DNA from: DASWFI01 sp036394315
GTDB taxonomy: Bacteria; Patescibacteriota; Doudnabacteria; UBA920; O2-02-FULL-48-8
Assembly: GCA_036394315.1 (NCBI GenBank)
Contig: DASWFI010000040.1
Coordinates: forward strand, 1-12,512
Length of the DNA: 12,512 nucleotides
Reading direction: 5' to 3'
In this document: positions 1 through 6,282 of the stretch, in pieces
Layout of the letters: every line of letters starts with the position of its first letter
Numbering within the stretch: the stretch's first letter is position 1
Program-made: the position numbers and the translations under genes
The notes under the pieces: model-generated
What the model saw: only the letters and a program-made list of their open reading frames with translations
What the model was told of the DNA's origin: nothing
The model's database searches: none

Positions 1-664
1 CGAGCAAAAATTGCAAAAGGTAAAAAATGAATTGAATGGTGTGGTTACTATAAAAAGCGATGTAAGTAATCCGGATGATGTTAAAGCACTTTATGAGCAT
101 GTCGCTAAAGATTATCCCAGCCTCAATGTTTTAATTAACAACGCAGGTGTTATGATCGAAATAAATTTGCAAAAACACCAATTATCTGCAACAGATTTAA
201 CCAAAGAAATTGATATCAACGTAAAAGGAACCATTTGGATGAATGATGCGTTTATTCCTTTACTAAAGAAAAATAGAAATGCAGCAACAGTTACCGTATC
301 ATCGGGGTTAGCATTTGTTCCATTGGCAATTGCGCCGGTTTATTGTGCTACCAAAGCGGCACTGCATTCATATACCTTATCACTAAGAGAACAACTTAGG
401 AACACGGATGTGAAAGTGTTTGAATTAGCACCTCCGGCAACCGAAACAGAGTTGCTTACCGTTTTTAATGAAGAGGATAAGAAAGGAGTATCCGTAATGT
501 CTGTTCAGGCAATGGTGGCAAGTTTTTTTAAAGGACTTTCGAACGATAAATTTGAAATATGTCCCGGTCAATCCAGTCAGTTGAGATTTATGAGTCGGTT
601 TTTTCCGAGTTTTATTTTAAAACAATTGAGTAAGCCTGTAACCCGAATGCATGCTGCTAATTAG
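1..664 (+). CDS. SDR family oxidoreductase, DltE-like (5' partial)
   Basis: 3' part of a classical NAD(P)-dependent short-chain dehydrogenase. The frame is open to the left edge, so the Rossmann glycine motif TGxxxGIG and the true start lie outside; the TTG at 11 is not a convincing start. Counting from that TTG, I see the NNAG motif at residues 43-46, the catalytic serine in TVSSGLAF (98-99) and the catalytic pair Y111/K115 in YCATK, so the visible active site is intact. After it comes FELAPPATETELL in place of the usual PG loop, as in the DltE-like (COG3967-type) SDRs common in Bacteroidota. The C-terminal tail is basic and hydrophobic. A cytoplasmic oxidoreductase acting on a small carbonyl or alcohol is likely; the substrate cannot be read from sequence. 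The gene is more AT-rich than the histidine kinase and glycosyltransferase genes further right. It is followed 62 bp later by a short, probably truncated ORF. Confidence 0.9.
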   Translation, partial: EQKLQKVKNELNGVVTIKSDVSNPDDVKALYEHVAKDYPSLNVLINNAGVMIEINLQKHQLSATDLTKEIDINVKGTIWMNDAFIPLLKKNRNAATVTVSSGLAFVPLAIAPVYCATKAALHSYTLSLREQLRNTDVKVFELAPPATETELLTVFNEEDKKGVSVMSVQAMVASFFKGLSNDKFEICPGQSSQLRFMSRFFPSFILKQLSKPVTRMHAAN

Positions 665-726
665 TTGCTGTGGATACCAATGCCTCTTCATAAGACAAAT
701 AGGTGAGAATTTAAAACAAAAAAATA

Positions 727-897
727 ATGACATTAGAACAAATCAAACAGAACATCCAGGGCGAATGGGTAAGTATTGCGCCCGAAATCTGGCCGAGCGC
801 CGTCAGTAATATTCTCATGTTTAAATATTTACGTAAAAACGTTGCACATAATTCTACTTTTGTATCACTGACTTTGCCTGGACCGGAAGTAATTTAG
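727..897 (+). pseudogene. 56-residue ORF, probably a truncated gene
   Basis: ATG at 727 opens a 56-codon frame ending TAG at 895-897. The first half, MTLEQIKQNIQGEWVSIAPE followed by IWPSAVSN, reads like the start of a real protein. From memory, it resembles a small family found beside SDR genes in Bacteroidota with a conserved segment close to IAPE(V/I)RPSA, normally well over 100 residues long. The second half (ILMFKYLRKN onward) does not continue that pattern, and the stop falls just after a promoter-like box at 855-862. My reading is that the 3' part was deleted and replaced by sequence belonging to the next gene's upstream region. The family memory is weak, so a genuine small protein remains possible. 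Confidence 0.33.
855..862 (+). promoter_or_regulatory. Candidate -7 promoter box for the araC-type gene
   Basis: TACTTTTG matches the Bacteroidota -7 consensus TAnnTTTG and ends 61 bp before the ATG at 924. No good TTTG -33 partner is seen at 19-21 bp upstream, so the call rests on the -7 box and its position. It lies inside the short ORF at 727-897, which fits that ORF being non-functional at its 3' end. Confidence 0.35.
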
Positions 898-923
898 GGT
901 CATTAACGCCAAAAAATGCATCC

Positions 924-1820
924 ATGATACACTACAAAAGCATATCGGAGTTTCACAAAACAATCGGCCATCCCCCGCCAGAACATCCGTTGTTGAGTCT
1001 GATTACCCGTGAGGAACTGACCAGTTGTTCTATTGGGGAAAGTGAGTTCACCGGGGACTTTTACATCATATCGTTTATAAAAATACGTGCCGGAAAAGTA
1101 TTTTATGGCAGGACTAAATACGACCACGAAAACGGTTCGATGTTTTTCATGAAGCCTCGCCAGGTAGTCGAAATAAAAAACATTGAGCTCACCGAAAAGG
1201 CTTTTATGATCTTTATCCACGAGGACTATCTTTTGGGACACAGTTTGCATGAAGAAATCAAACGTTTTGGTTTCTTTGATTACGAAACCAACGAAGCCGT
1301 ACACCTTGCCGAGCGGGAAGAACAGATCATGTGGGACCTATACAACAAGATCCAGCGGGAATACACCAACAATGAGGACGAGTACAGTAAGGACATCATC
1401 CTGACCCACATCGACTCCATCCTCAAATATTCACAACGGTTCTATAAGCGGCAGTTCATCAACCGCACCACTTTATCAAGAACCCTGGTTTCCAAATTTA
1501 CGGACATCCTGACGACCTATTTCCAAAAGTACGATCCCCTGGACTCCGGCCTGCCTACTGTAAAGTTCATGGCTTCCAGGCTCAACATGTCATCCCGTTA
1601 TCTCAGTGACCTGCTTAAGCAGGAAACCGGCAAAACCGCGCTGGATCACATTCACATCTTTTTAATTTCTGAAGCGAAAAACCTGTTACGTGCATCGGAA
1701 AAAACGATTGCAGAGATTGCATACAGCCTGGGATTTGAGAACCCCTCGTACTTTTCCAGGTTGTTTAAAAAAGAAACCGGCATCAGTCCGATCGAATTTA
1801 GGGAACAACTTTTAAATTAA
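924..1820 (+). CDS. AraC family transcriptional regulator
   Basis: 298-residue DNA-binding regulator with the normal AraC layout. The N-terminal ~170 residues form a cupin-like effector or dimerisation domain (for example GSMFFMKPRQVVEI at 71-84). The C-terminal ~90 residues hold two helix-turn-helix units: the first around 213-236 (MASRLNMSSRYLSDLLKQ), the second around 261-286 (IAEIAYSLGFENPSYFSRLF), ending in the family signature KKETGISPIEFR. The start is ATG 924; ATG 916 is out of frame and stops after three codons. It lies 82 bp upstream of a co-directional SDR gene. In Bacteroidota, AraC genes beside SDR genes usually control them, so the likely target is the SDR at 1903 (inference). 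There are no signs of damage. The effector is unknown. Confidence 0.95.
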   Translation: MIHYKSISEFHKTIGHPPPEHPLLSLITREELTSCSIGESEFTGDFYIISFIKIRAGKVFYGRTKYDHENGSMFFMKPRQVVEIKNIELTEKAFMIFIHEDYLLGHSLHEEIKRFGFFDYETNEAVHLAEREEQIMWDLYNKIQREYTNNEDEYSKDIILTHIDSILKYSQRFYKRQFINRTTLSRTLVSKFTDILTTYFQKYDPLDSGLPTVKFMASRLNMSSRYLSDLLKQETGKTALDHIHIFLISEAKNLLRASEKTIAEIAYSLGFENPSYFSRLFKKETGISPIEFREQLLN

Positions 1821-1902
1821 AGATATTCCCTCCTATTTGGGCATTGTGAGGTAGCTCGAATTACGCGGACATGAAATTCTCCTGGGTTAAACAATAATAA
1901 AA

Positions 1903-2706
1903 ATGAAAAAAATAATCGACAAAAAAAAGTTTGGCCCCTGGGCCATCATAACTGGAGCATCATCAGGTATCGGCGAAGGATTTGCCCGGCAACTTGCAGC
2001 AGACGGCTTGAATGTGGTGCTTGTAGCAAGGCGAATTTCTCTTCTGGTAAAGCTCGGTGATGAGCTGGCAAAAAAATTCAAAATTAAGTATCGTGTCATT
2101 GAAGCTGATTTATCAGAAGAAATGGCTATCAAGAAAATTACCGATGCGACCGACGACCTTGAAGTGGGCCTCTTGATTTCCAATGCCGGAGCAGGATATC
2201 CCGGGAGATTTTTCGCTGCTGAAGAAGCTGACCATAGGTATATTTTACAACTCAATGTAACTTCTCATGTGAGCCTCACACATTACTTTGGAAGAAAAAT
2301 GGTGGCGCGAAATAAAGGCGGAATTGTGTTAACCGGGGCAATGGGAGCTACCCATGGAGTTCCTTATATGGCAAATGCAGGGGCAACAAAGGGATACATT
2401 TCAACCTTAGGGAATGGTCTGCATACTGAACTTGAGGAATTTGGCATCCACATGACGGTACTACTTACAAGCCCGATCGATACGGCAAATATGACTTTTG
2501 GCAAAGTTGGCTTTACTAAAGAAAACGCGCCGGTGCAACCTATATCCGTGGAACAGTGCGTAAGTGAAACGCTGTTAGCGCTACGTAAAAACAAAATAAC
2601 TGTTATACCAGGCCTTAAATTTAGAATCATGAACACACTGACGCCAGGCATTTTATCACGGGCAATGATCAGAACATTTATGAAAAAGAACAAAGTTATT
2701 GTTTAA
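1903..2706 (+). CDS. SDR-fold protein lacking catalytic Ser and Tyr
   Basis: 267 residues, full length for a short-chain dehydrogenase. The cofactor-binding half is intact: TGASSGIGEG around 18-26, arginines ARR at 42-44 that suggest NADP(H), an acidic D69, SNAG at 93-96 and N118 in LNVTS. The catalytic part is altered. Family members usually read I-V-x-x-S-S followed by V-P-Y-x-A-N-Y-x-A-T-K. Here the same columns read IVLTGAMG and VPYMANAGATK, so the Ser position is Gly145/Ala146 and the Tyr position is Ala159, while Lys163 remains. Flanking residues align without gaps, so this is not a frameshift. It is probably catalytically impaired, or acts as a binding or regulatory protein. It follows the AraC gene at 82 bp and probably belongs to its regulon. 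SDR fold is certain; lack of activity is inferred. Confidence 0.93.
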   Translation: MKKIIDKKKFGPWAIITGASSGIGEGFARQLAADGLNVVLVARRISLLVKLGDELAKKFKIKYRVIEADLSEEMAIKKITDATDDLEVGLLISNAGAGYPGRFFAAEEADHRYILQLNVTSHVSLTHYFGRKMVARNKGGIVLTGAMGATHGVPYMANAGATKGYISTLGNGLHTELEEFGIHMTVLLTSPIDTANMTFGKVGFTKENAPVQPISVEQCVSETLLALRKNKITVIPGLKFRIMNTLTPGILSRAMIRTFMKKNKVIV

Positions 2707-2737
2707 CGGAAAAATATAATTTACCAAAATGAATTAA

Positions 2738-2875
2738 ACCAGCAATGCATCCAATGAAAAAAAAATTGTTTTTCAGGTAACAACAACTATGATGGCAATC
2801 GCATATTTTATAATCGGGTTAAGTCAAAGGCAATTTAAAGCAGGAAATGCCGCTCTTGGTTCTCCCATGTGCTAG
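2738..2875 (+). pseudogene. Possible DoxX-like membrane protein remnant
   Basis: An open frame from 2738 to TAG at 2873-2875 reads TSNASNEKKIVFQVTTTMMA followed by IAYFIIGL, a lysine-rich start and a hydrophobic helix like the beginning of DoxX-family proteins, then NAALGSP, which resembles the AHLGYP segment of that family. An ATG at 2729 is followed after one codon by TAA in this frame. A DoxX protein is about 120-140 residues, whereas only ~45 codons remain. DoxX genes commonly sit beside SDR and AraC genes in Bacteroidota, which fits the location. A shorter ORF could start at ATG 2789. This is a weak call, made from pattern and context only. Confidence 0.25.
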
Positions 2876-2978
2876 TAAGAATCCAGCATTCTTGTGTGTC
2901 ATAGTGCGTGTCTTTTAGGTATCAAAAATAGGCGAGAAAGCATAAATAAGCGGGGAAAATGCGGCACATAGAAATAAA

Positions 2979-3011
2979 AAAGCCTTGTAATCATTTGATT
3001 ATCAAGGCTTT
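2979..3011 (-). terminator. Rho-independent terminator after tRNA-Leu(GAG)
   Basis: AAAGCCTTG (2979-2987) pairs perfectly with CAAGGCTTT (3003-3011); the stem continues inward as TAATCA/TGATTA with one bulged A. On the minus strand it is followed by a T-rich run (complement of AAATAAAAA at 2972-2980). It sits 6 bp past the 3' end of the tRNA and probably ends the tRNA transcript, plus any read-through from the histidine kinase gene. Confidence 0.75.
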
Positions 3012-3016
3012 AAAAG

Positions 3017-3100
3017 TGCGCGGGAAGAGATTCGAACTCTCACGCCCTTTCGAGCGCTACCACCTCAAAGTAGTGCGTCTACCAATTTCGCCACCCACGC
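3017..3100 (-). tRNA. tRNA-Leu(GAG)
   Basis: 84-nt class II tRNA read on the minus strand. The acceptor stem GCGTGGG pairs with CCCGCGC with one G-U, and the discriminator is A. The D-arm contains TGGCGAAATTGGTAGACGC, typical of leucine tRNAs. The anticodon stem CTACT/GGTAG encloses the loop TTGAGGT, giving anticodon GAG (codons CUY). A long variable arm (GCTCGAAAGGGCG region) and the T-loop TTCGAAT are present. CCA is not encoded. Confidence 0.95.
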
Positions 3101-3133
3101 ATAACTTACCGGGTCAAAATTTTGAAGTGGCTG

Positions 3134-3141
3134 CAAAAATA
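3134..3141 (-). promoter_or_regulatory. -7 promoter box for tRNA-Leu(GAG)
   Basis: On the minus strand this reads TATTTTTG, an exact TAnnTTTG box, 33 bp before the first tRNA base; transcription would begin about 25-27 bp upstream of the tRNA. It lies between the histidine kinase stop and the tRNA, so the tRNA can be made independently of the kinase. Confidence 0.5.
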
Positions 3142-3173
3142 GGGTTTTCAGTCAAATTTTCAGCCGATCCGGC

Positions 3174-4325
3174 CTATTTTCTCAGGACGATCCGGAAGGT
3201 GGTGCCTTTTCCCGGTTCTGAATGCCGGACGAAAAGCTCCCCTTTATGGTATTGCTCGATAATGCGTTTGGAGAGGCTTAATCCCAGTCCCCAGCCCCTT
3301 TTTTTGGTGGTAAAGCCGGGTTTGAAGACCTTTTGAAGGTTTTTGGCGGCAATGCCTTTGCCGGTATCGGCTACATCTACCAGGATCTCTTTCTCCGACT
3401 CCTGGATAGTGACTGTGATATTGCCTTTCCCATCCATGGCGTCCAGGGCATTTTTTAGCAGGTTCTCGATCACCCAGTCGAATAAAGGTCCCGAAATCCG
3501 GACAAAAAGCTGCTCCTGGCCGGTGGGGATTTGTAAGCTGAACTGTACCCTTCCGGCGGCCCGTTTCTTTATATATTCCACCATATTCCGGATCTGCCCG
3601 ATCAGGTCCTTTTCTTCCAGCTGCGGTTTGCTTCCGATCTTGCCGAACCGGTCGGATACCAGCTTCAGCCTGTCCACGTCTTTTTGTATTTCCTGAACCG
3701 TCCTGGGATCCGTATTGCTTTCTTTCAGCATCTCCACCCAACCTTCCAGAGAAGAGACCGGAGTACCCAATTGATGGGCCGTCTCTTTGGCCATGCCCGC
3801 CCAGAGCTGGTTGGTGGTAGCCTTATTGCGGATCGTAATGGAATACAGGGTAAAAAAGATGAAAAGGGCTACGATGCACAACTGGACCAGGGGATAGTAC
3901 CTTACCTGGTCCAATAAAGTGGTATGGCCATAATAATAGCGGTTGGCGATATAAGGGGTGTCGCTGAGCTTAATTTCCAGAGGGGTATTTTCGGACCTGA
4001 AATTTTTAAGCTCGTGATAGAGATAGTTTTTGTCTATGGAAGCCCGGGTGGAATCCAGGTTGATATAGTCTGTGATACTATCTGCCTGGTTGGTTTCGAT
4101 GATCGGGATAGACTGCTGCCCGTTCCGAATGAGGTTGGGGAGGGTGAGGTCCATGCCGGGGTTTTTAAGGATCGCATTGCTGGCGGCTACCCACTGCTCC
4201 ACCTTTTGGCGTTCTTCCCCCGCGATCTTTTTAGCCAGGTATTGGGAGTAGAAGATCGTAGCGCTTACGATAATAATGGCGATAAGGGCTAATAAAGACC
4301 TCCAGTTAAGCAATGATCGAATCAT
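3174..4325 (-). CDS. Two-TM sensor histidine kinase
   Basis: 383-residue membrane histidine kinase. Residues ~8-30 form a first membrane helix, 31-142 an extracytoplasmic sensor segment with no recognised fold, and ~143-165 a second helix. The dimerisation/phosphoacceptor helix follows, with H184 in KETAHQLGTPVSSLEGW. The ATPase domain shows the N box ENLLKNALDAM (287-297), G1 box DTGKGIA (320-326) and G2 box GWGLGLSLSKRI (344-355), so it should be able to autophosphorylate. There is no HAMP or PAS domain. This short type, with H-box ETAHQLGTP, is a common orphan kinase in Bacteroidota. No response regulator is encoded beside it, so its partner is elsewhere. It starts at ATG 4323-4325, divergent from the glycosyltransferase gene, with about 80 bp between the starts. 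The signal sensed is unknown. Confidence 0.95.
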   Translation of the reverse strand: MIRSLLNWRSLLALIAIIIVSATIFYSQYLAKKIAGEERQKVEQWVAASNAILKNPGMDLTLPNLIRNGQQSIPIIETNQADSITDYINLDSTRASIDKNYLYHELKNFRSENTPLEIKLSDTPYIANRYYYGHTTLLDQVRYYPLVQLCIVALFIFFTLYSITIRNKATTNQLWAGMAKETAHQLGTPVSSLEGWVEMLKESNTDPRTVQEIQKDVDRLKLVSDRFGKIGSKPQLEEKDLIGQIRNMVEYIKKRAAGRVQFSLQIPTGQEQLFVRISGPLFDWVIENLLKNALDAMDGKGNITVTIQESEKEILVDVADTGKGIAAKNLQKVFKPGFTTKKRGWGLGLSLSKRIIEQYHKGELFVRHSEPGKGTTFRIVLRK

Positions 4326-4368
4326 AGACCGAATTTATAAAAACCACTCCACTAAATCCCTATTCCCT

Positions 4369-4376
4369 TATTTTTG
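4369..4376 (+). promoter_or_regulatory. -7 promoter box for the glycosyltransferase gene
   Basis: TATTTTTG, an exact TAnnTTTG box, lies in the gap between the divergent kinase and glycosyltransferase genes. Transcription would begin about 7 bp downstream, leaving a leader of ~20 nt before GTG 4405. This supports GTG 4405 over ATG 4276, which lies upstream of the box and inside the kinase gene. Confidence 0.5.
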
Positions 4377-4404
4377 GGCTTTATTTATTAACCAATATTG
4401 TGTA

Positions 4405-5427
4405 GTGCCGACAATAGCTATTGTTATTCTGAACTGGAACGGACGTAAGCACCTGGAAACATTTCTCCCTTCTGTAGTAGCCAGCACCTGCCCTGCCAAA
4501 GAGGTGATTGTCGCCGATAATGCTTCAACGGATGACTCCGTACTCTTCCTAAAGGAGGCTTACCCCCAGCTGCGGGTGATCTCCCTGGACCGGAACTATG
4601 GGTTCGCAGGGGGATATAATGAGGCGTTAAAACAGGTGAAAAGCGATTATTATGTGCTGCTAAACTCCGACGTGGAAGTAGAACCCGGCTGGATAGAACC
4701 TATAATTGACCTGATGGAGAAAGATTCTTCCATCGGTGTCTGCCAGCCCAAGCTTCGTATGTATTCCAATAAAGAGTTATTTGAATATGCCGGGGCCGCC
4801 GGTGGCTGGCTGGATTGCTTCGGATATCCTTTTGCCAAAGGACGGATCTTCGACGTCTGCGAGAAAGACGAGGGACAATATGATGCTGTCGAACCGATCT
4901 TCTGGGCCAGCGGGGCGGCGATGTTCGTACGGGCCAACCTTTATCATGAACTGGGGGGGCTGGATAACTACTTTTTTGCCCACCAGGAGGAGATCGATTT
5001 TTGCTGGCGTGTCCAGCTGGCCGGCTATAAAGTATATACCTGTCCTACCTCTGTGGTATATCATTTGGGCGGTGGTACCCTGCCTAAAGGCAATGAAAGG
5101 AAGGTTTTTCTGAATTTTCGGAATAATCTCATTATGCTGGCCAAGAACCTCCCGCCGGGGCAATTGGCCTGGAAGATCCCATTTCGGTTCTTCCTGGATA
5201 GTATTTCGGCCTGGAAATCCCTTTTTGCAGGGGAGGGGATCTATTTTGCGGCTATCCTGGAGGCGCATCTGGCCTTTATTAAATGGGTGTTGTTCAAGCG
5301 GAAACAAAGCGTTTTCCCCAAAAAAAGGCAGGGAACCCTCTCTGGCTGGTACCTGCATAGTATTGCCTGGCAGTATTTTGTGGCGGGAAGAAAAACTTTT
5401 AGGGAAATAATGAAGGACAAAAGCTGA
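4405..5427 (+). CDS. Family 2 glycosyltransferase (rhamnosyltransferase-like)
   Basis: 340 residues from GTG 4405, the usual size for this GT2 type. The GT-A fold opens with TIAIVILNWNGRKHLETFLP (3-22), then VIVADNASTDDS (35-45) and RNYGFAGGYNEAL (63-75) of the nucleotide-sugar site. The metal-binding DxD equivalent is NSDVEVEPGW (87-96), with D89 and E91. The acceptor/catalytic region is FFAHQEEIDFCWR (190-202), with E195, E196 and D198. This set is typical of WbbL-like transferases that add rhamnose or another sugar to lipopolysaccharide or capsule precursors at the inner face of the cytoplasmic membrane; the sugar is not predictable. The C-terminal ~90 residues are basic, aromatic and probably membrane-associated. 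The frame extends back to ATG 4276, but those 43 residues overlap the divergent kinase gene and do not resemble GT2 sequence. Confidence 0.92.
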   Translation: MPTIAIVILNWNGRKHLETFLPSVVASTCPAKEVIVADNASTDDSVLFLKEAYPQLRVISLDRNYGFAGGYNEALKQVKSDYYVLLNSDVEVEPGWIEPIIDLMEKDSSIGVCQPKLRMYSNKELFEYAGAAGGWLDCFGYPFAKGRIFDVCEKDEGQYDAVEPIFWASGAAMFVRANLYHELGGLDNYFFAHQEEIDFCWRVQLAGYKVYTCPTSVVYHLGGGTLPKGNERKVFLNFRNNLIMLAKNLPPGQLAWKIPFRFFLDSISAWKSLFAGEGIYFAAILEAHLAFIKWVLFKRKQSVFPKKRQGTLSGWYLHSIAWQYFVAGRKTFREIMKDKS

Positions 5428-5445
5428 TTTTTTCGATCAAACCAT

Positions 5446-5453
5446 TATTTTTG
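5446..5453 (+). promoter_or_regulatory. -7 promoter box for the 70-residue membrane protein
   Basis: TATTTTTG, an exact TAnnTTTG box, 18 bp upstream of ATG 5472 and just after the glycosyltransferase stop. It suggests the small gene has its own promoter with a very short leader, rather than depending on the gene before it. Confidence 0.45.
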
Positions 5454-5471
5454 CCTAGCAATTAAATAGTT

Positions 5472-5684
5472 ATGGATCAAACACAAGAGATCGTTAAAGA
5501 CCCCAAATTGAAAGACATTGCCTATAGCTGGGTAAATTCTTCCGTTTTCTTATTTTATTTGCAGGTGTTTTGCATAGTTGCTTTTTTGGTTGGCGGCTGC
5601 TATGGATTGTATGTGCATCGCTATAAGGGCAAGCCGGAAGTGAATGTTCCTGGCAATACTCTTTATACGCCCCAGTATAAGTAA
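5472..5684 (+). CDS. Small single-pass membrane protein, unknown function
   Basis: A 70-residue protein I do not recognise. Residues 1-24 are polar (MDQTQEIVKDPKLKDIAYSW), ~25-48 form one strongly hydrophobic helix (VFLFYLQVFCIVAFLVGGCYG), and the tail ~49-70 is short, basic and then neutral (YVHRYKGKPEVNVPGN). There is no lipobox or signal cleavage site. The positive charges after the helix suggest an N-out, C-in orientation, by the positive-inside rule. Reasons to believe it is real: a clean ATG, a promoter box 18 bp upstream, location between core-looking genes, and a plausible membrane-protein composition. It lies 44 bp after the glycosyltransferase stop, so read-through transcription is also possible. 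No function can be given. Confidence 0.7.
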   Translation: MDQTQEIVKDPKLKDIAYSWVNSSVFLFYLQVFCIVAFLVGGCYGLYVHRYKGKPEVNVPGNTLYTPQYK

Positions 5685-5723
5685 AAAAAGCACGAAAAAT
5701 TTTTTCAGGAATTATACATTCCT

Positions 5724-5731
5724 TATTTTTG
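5724..5731 (+). promoter_or_regulatory. -7 promoter box for the tRNA-Gly / tRNA-Leu unit
   Basis: TATTTTTG, an exact TAnnTTTG box, with a T-run about 20 bp upstream that could stand in for the -33 element. Transcription from here would give a ~90-nt leader before tRNA-Gly at 5825, which RNase P would remove. No exact second box occurs closer to the tRNA. Confidence 0.4.
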
Positions 5732-5824
5732 CAACCCCAATTAAAATCAGCAGGACGAAGAGGGAAAGTGCGGGGGGAATAAAAAGTAAGGCAATTCATT
5801 AGTTCTTTTGATATTTTTTATAAT

Positions 5825-5897
5825 GCGGAAGTAGCTCAGTTGGTAGAGCGCAACCTTGCCAAGGTTGAGGTCGCGGGTTCGAGCCTCGTCTTCCGCT
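5825..5897 (+). tRNA. tRNA-Gly(GCC)
   Basis: 73-nt tRNA. The acceptor stem GCGGAAG pairs perfectly with CTTCCGC (5890-5896), and discriminator T5897 fits glycine. The D-arm TAGCTCAGTTGGTAGAGC is canonical. The anticodon stem CAACC/GGTTG encloses TTGCCAA, giving anticodon GCC. The T-arm GCGGG-TTCGAGC-CTCGT pairs with two G-U. CCA is not encoded. Confidence 0.96.
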
Positions 5898-5898
5898 C

Positions 5899-5945
5899 AA
5901 AAATTCCATCCGCGGGTCTAATTGACTTTGGCAGGTGGAATTTTT
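5899..5945 (+). terminator. Hairpin between tRNA-Gly and tRNA-Leu, possible terminator or processing site
   Basis: AAAAATTCCA (5899-5908) pairs perfectly with TGGAATTTTT (5936-5945), 10 bp around a 27-nt loop, starting 1 bp after the tRNA-Gly. The 3' arm ends in a T-run, so it can act as a weak intrinsic terminator. The loop is long and no promoter box is seen before tRNA-Leu, so partial read-through or an RNA-processing role is equally possible. Confidence 0.45.
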
Positions 5946-6029
5946 AGTTTAGAGTTTGCCGGAAAGCCGGATCGGGCGATGTCCGGTGGTGAACAAAGGC
6001 CATAGGCCGAAGTTTAAAGAAACACAGAT

Positions 6030-6115
6030 ACCTGGGTGGCGGAATTGGTAGACGCGCTGGACTTAAAATCCAGTTTCCCGCAACGGAAGTACGGGTTCAA
6101 CTCCCGTCCCGGGTA
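6030..6115 (+). tRNA. tRNA-Leu(UAA)
   Basis: 86-nt class II tRNA. The acceptor stem ACCTGGG pairs with CCCGGGT (6108-6114) with one G-U, and the discriminator is A6115. The D-arm TGGCGGAATTGGTAGACGC is leucine-type. The anticodon stem CTGGA/TCCAG encloses CTTAAAA, giving anticodon UAA. A long variable arm (TTCCCGCAACGGAAGT) is present; the T-arm ACGGG-TTCAACT-CCCGT follows. Its last 13 bases plus the next one (6103-6116) are repeated exactly at 7561-7574, so this tRNA gene may be the attachment site of an inserted segment. Confidence 0.96.
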
Positions 6116-6116
6116 C
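6103..6116 (+). repeat. att-like direct repeat, copy 1 (tRNA-Leu 3' end)
   Basis: CCCGTCCCGGGTAC: the 3' half of the T-stem, the acceptor strand, the discriminator and one base beyond. An identical copy lies 1458 bp to the right at 7561-7574. The 3' ends of tRNA genes are classical crossover sites for tyrosine recombinases. The copies differ at 6102 (T) versus 7560 (C) and diverge after the last base. Confidence 0.5.
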
Positions 6117-6121
6117 AACTT

Positions 6122-6155
6122 GAAACCCTCTCTGGTAGAGGGTTTCGTCGTTTTT
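6122..6155 (+). terminator. Strong terminator after tRNA-Leu(UAA)
   Basis: GAAACCCTCT (6122-6131) pairs perfectly with AGAGGGTTTC (6137-6146) around the 5-base loop CTGGT, followed by GTCGTTTTT. It starts 7 bp after the tRNA and should end the tRNA-Gly/tRNA-Leu transcript. From there to the fic stop at 6283 I see only a CGACCC/GGGTCG hairpin (6182-6205) and two copies of TTAATATAT. Confidence 0.85.
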
Positions 6156-6282
6156 GGATGCTCCTGTTTTAGTTAATTGTCCGACCCGTTTTTCTTCTTG
6201 GGTCGAACATACTTAATATATTATGAGAGAGTGCTTAGAATTAAGATAATTGAGCATGAATTAATATATCATTTTTCTGGGC

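Noticed and set aside
903..1304. Minus-strand ORF opposite the AraC gene
   Set aside because: Antisense shadow of a clear AraC protein; its translation resembles no family.
2959..3336. Plus-strand ORF of 125 codons
   Set aside because: It runs through the terminator and tRNA-Leu(GAG) and antisense to the kinase 3' end, so it cannot be a sensible gene.
3244..3741. Minus-strand ORF of 165 codons overlapping the histidine kinase
   Set aside because: Alternative frame of the kinase, low-complexity charged translation; the kinase frame has every expected motif.
4276..4404. Upstream ATG (4276) start for the glycosyltransferase
   Set aside because: The extension overlaps the divergent kinase start and the promoter box at 4369-4376 would lie inside the gene; GTG 4405 gives the normal GT2 N-terminus.
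4777..5358. Minus-strand ORF of 193 codons opposite the glycosyltransferase
   Set aside because: Shadow ORF in GC-richer coding DNA; the plus strand has complete GT2 motifs.
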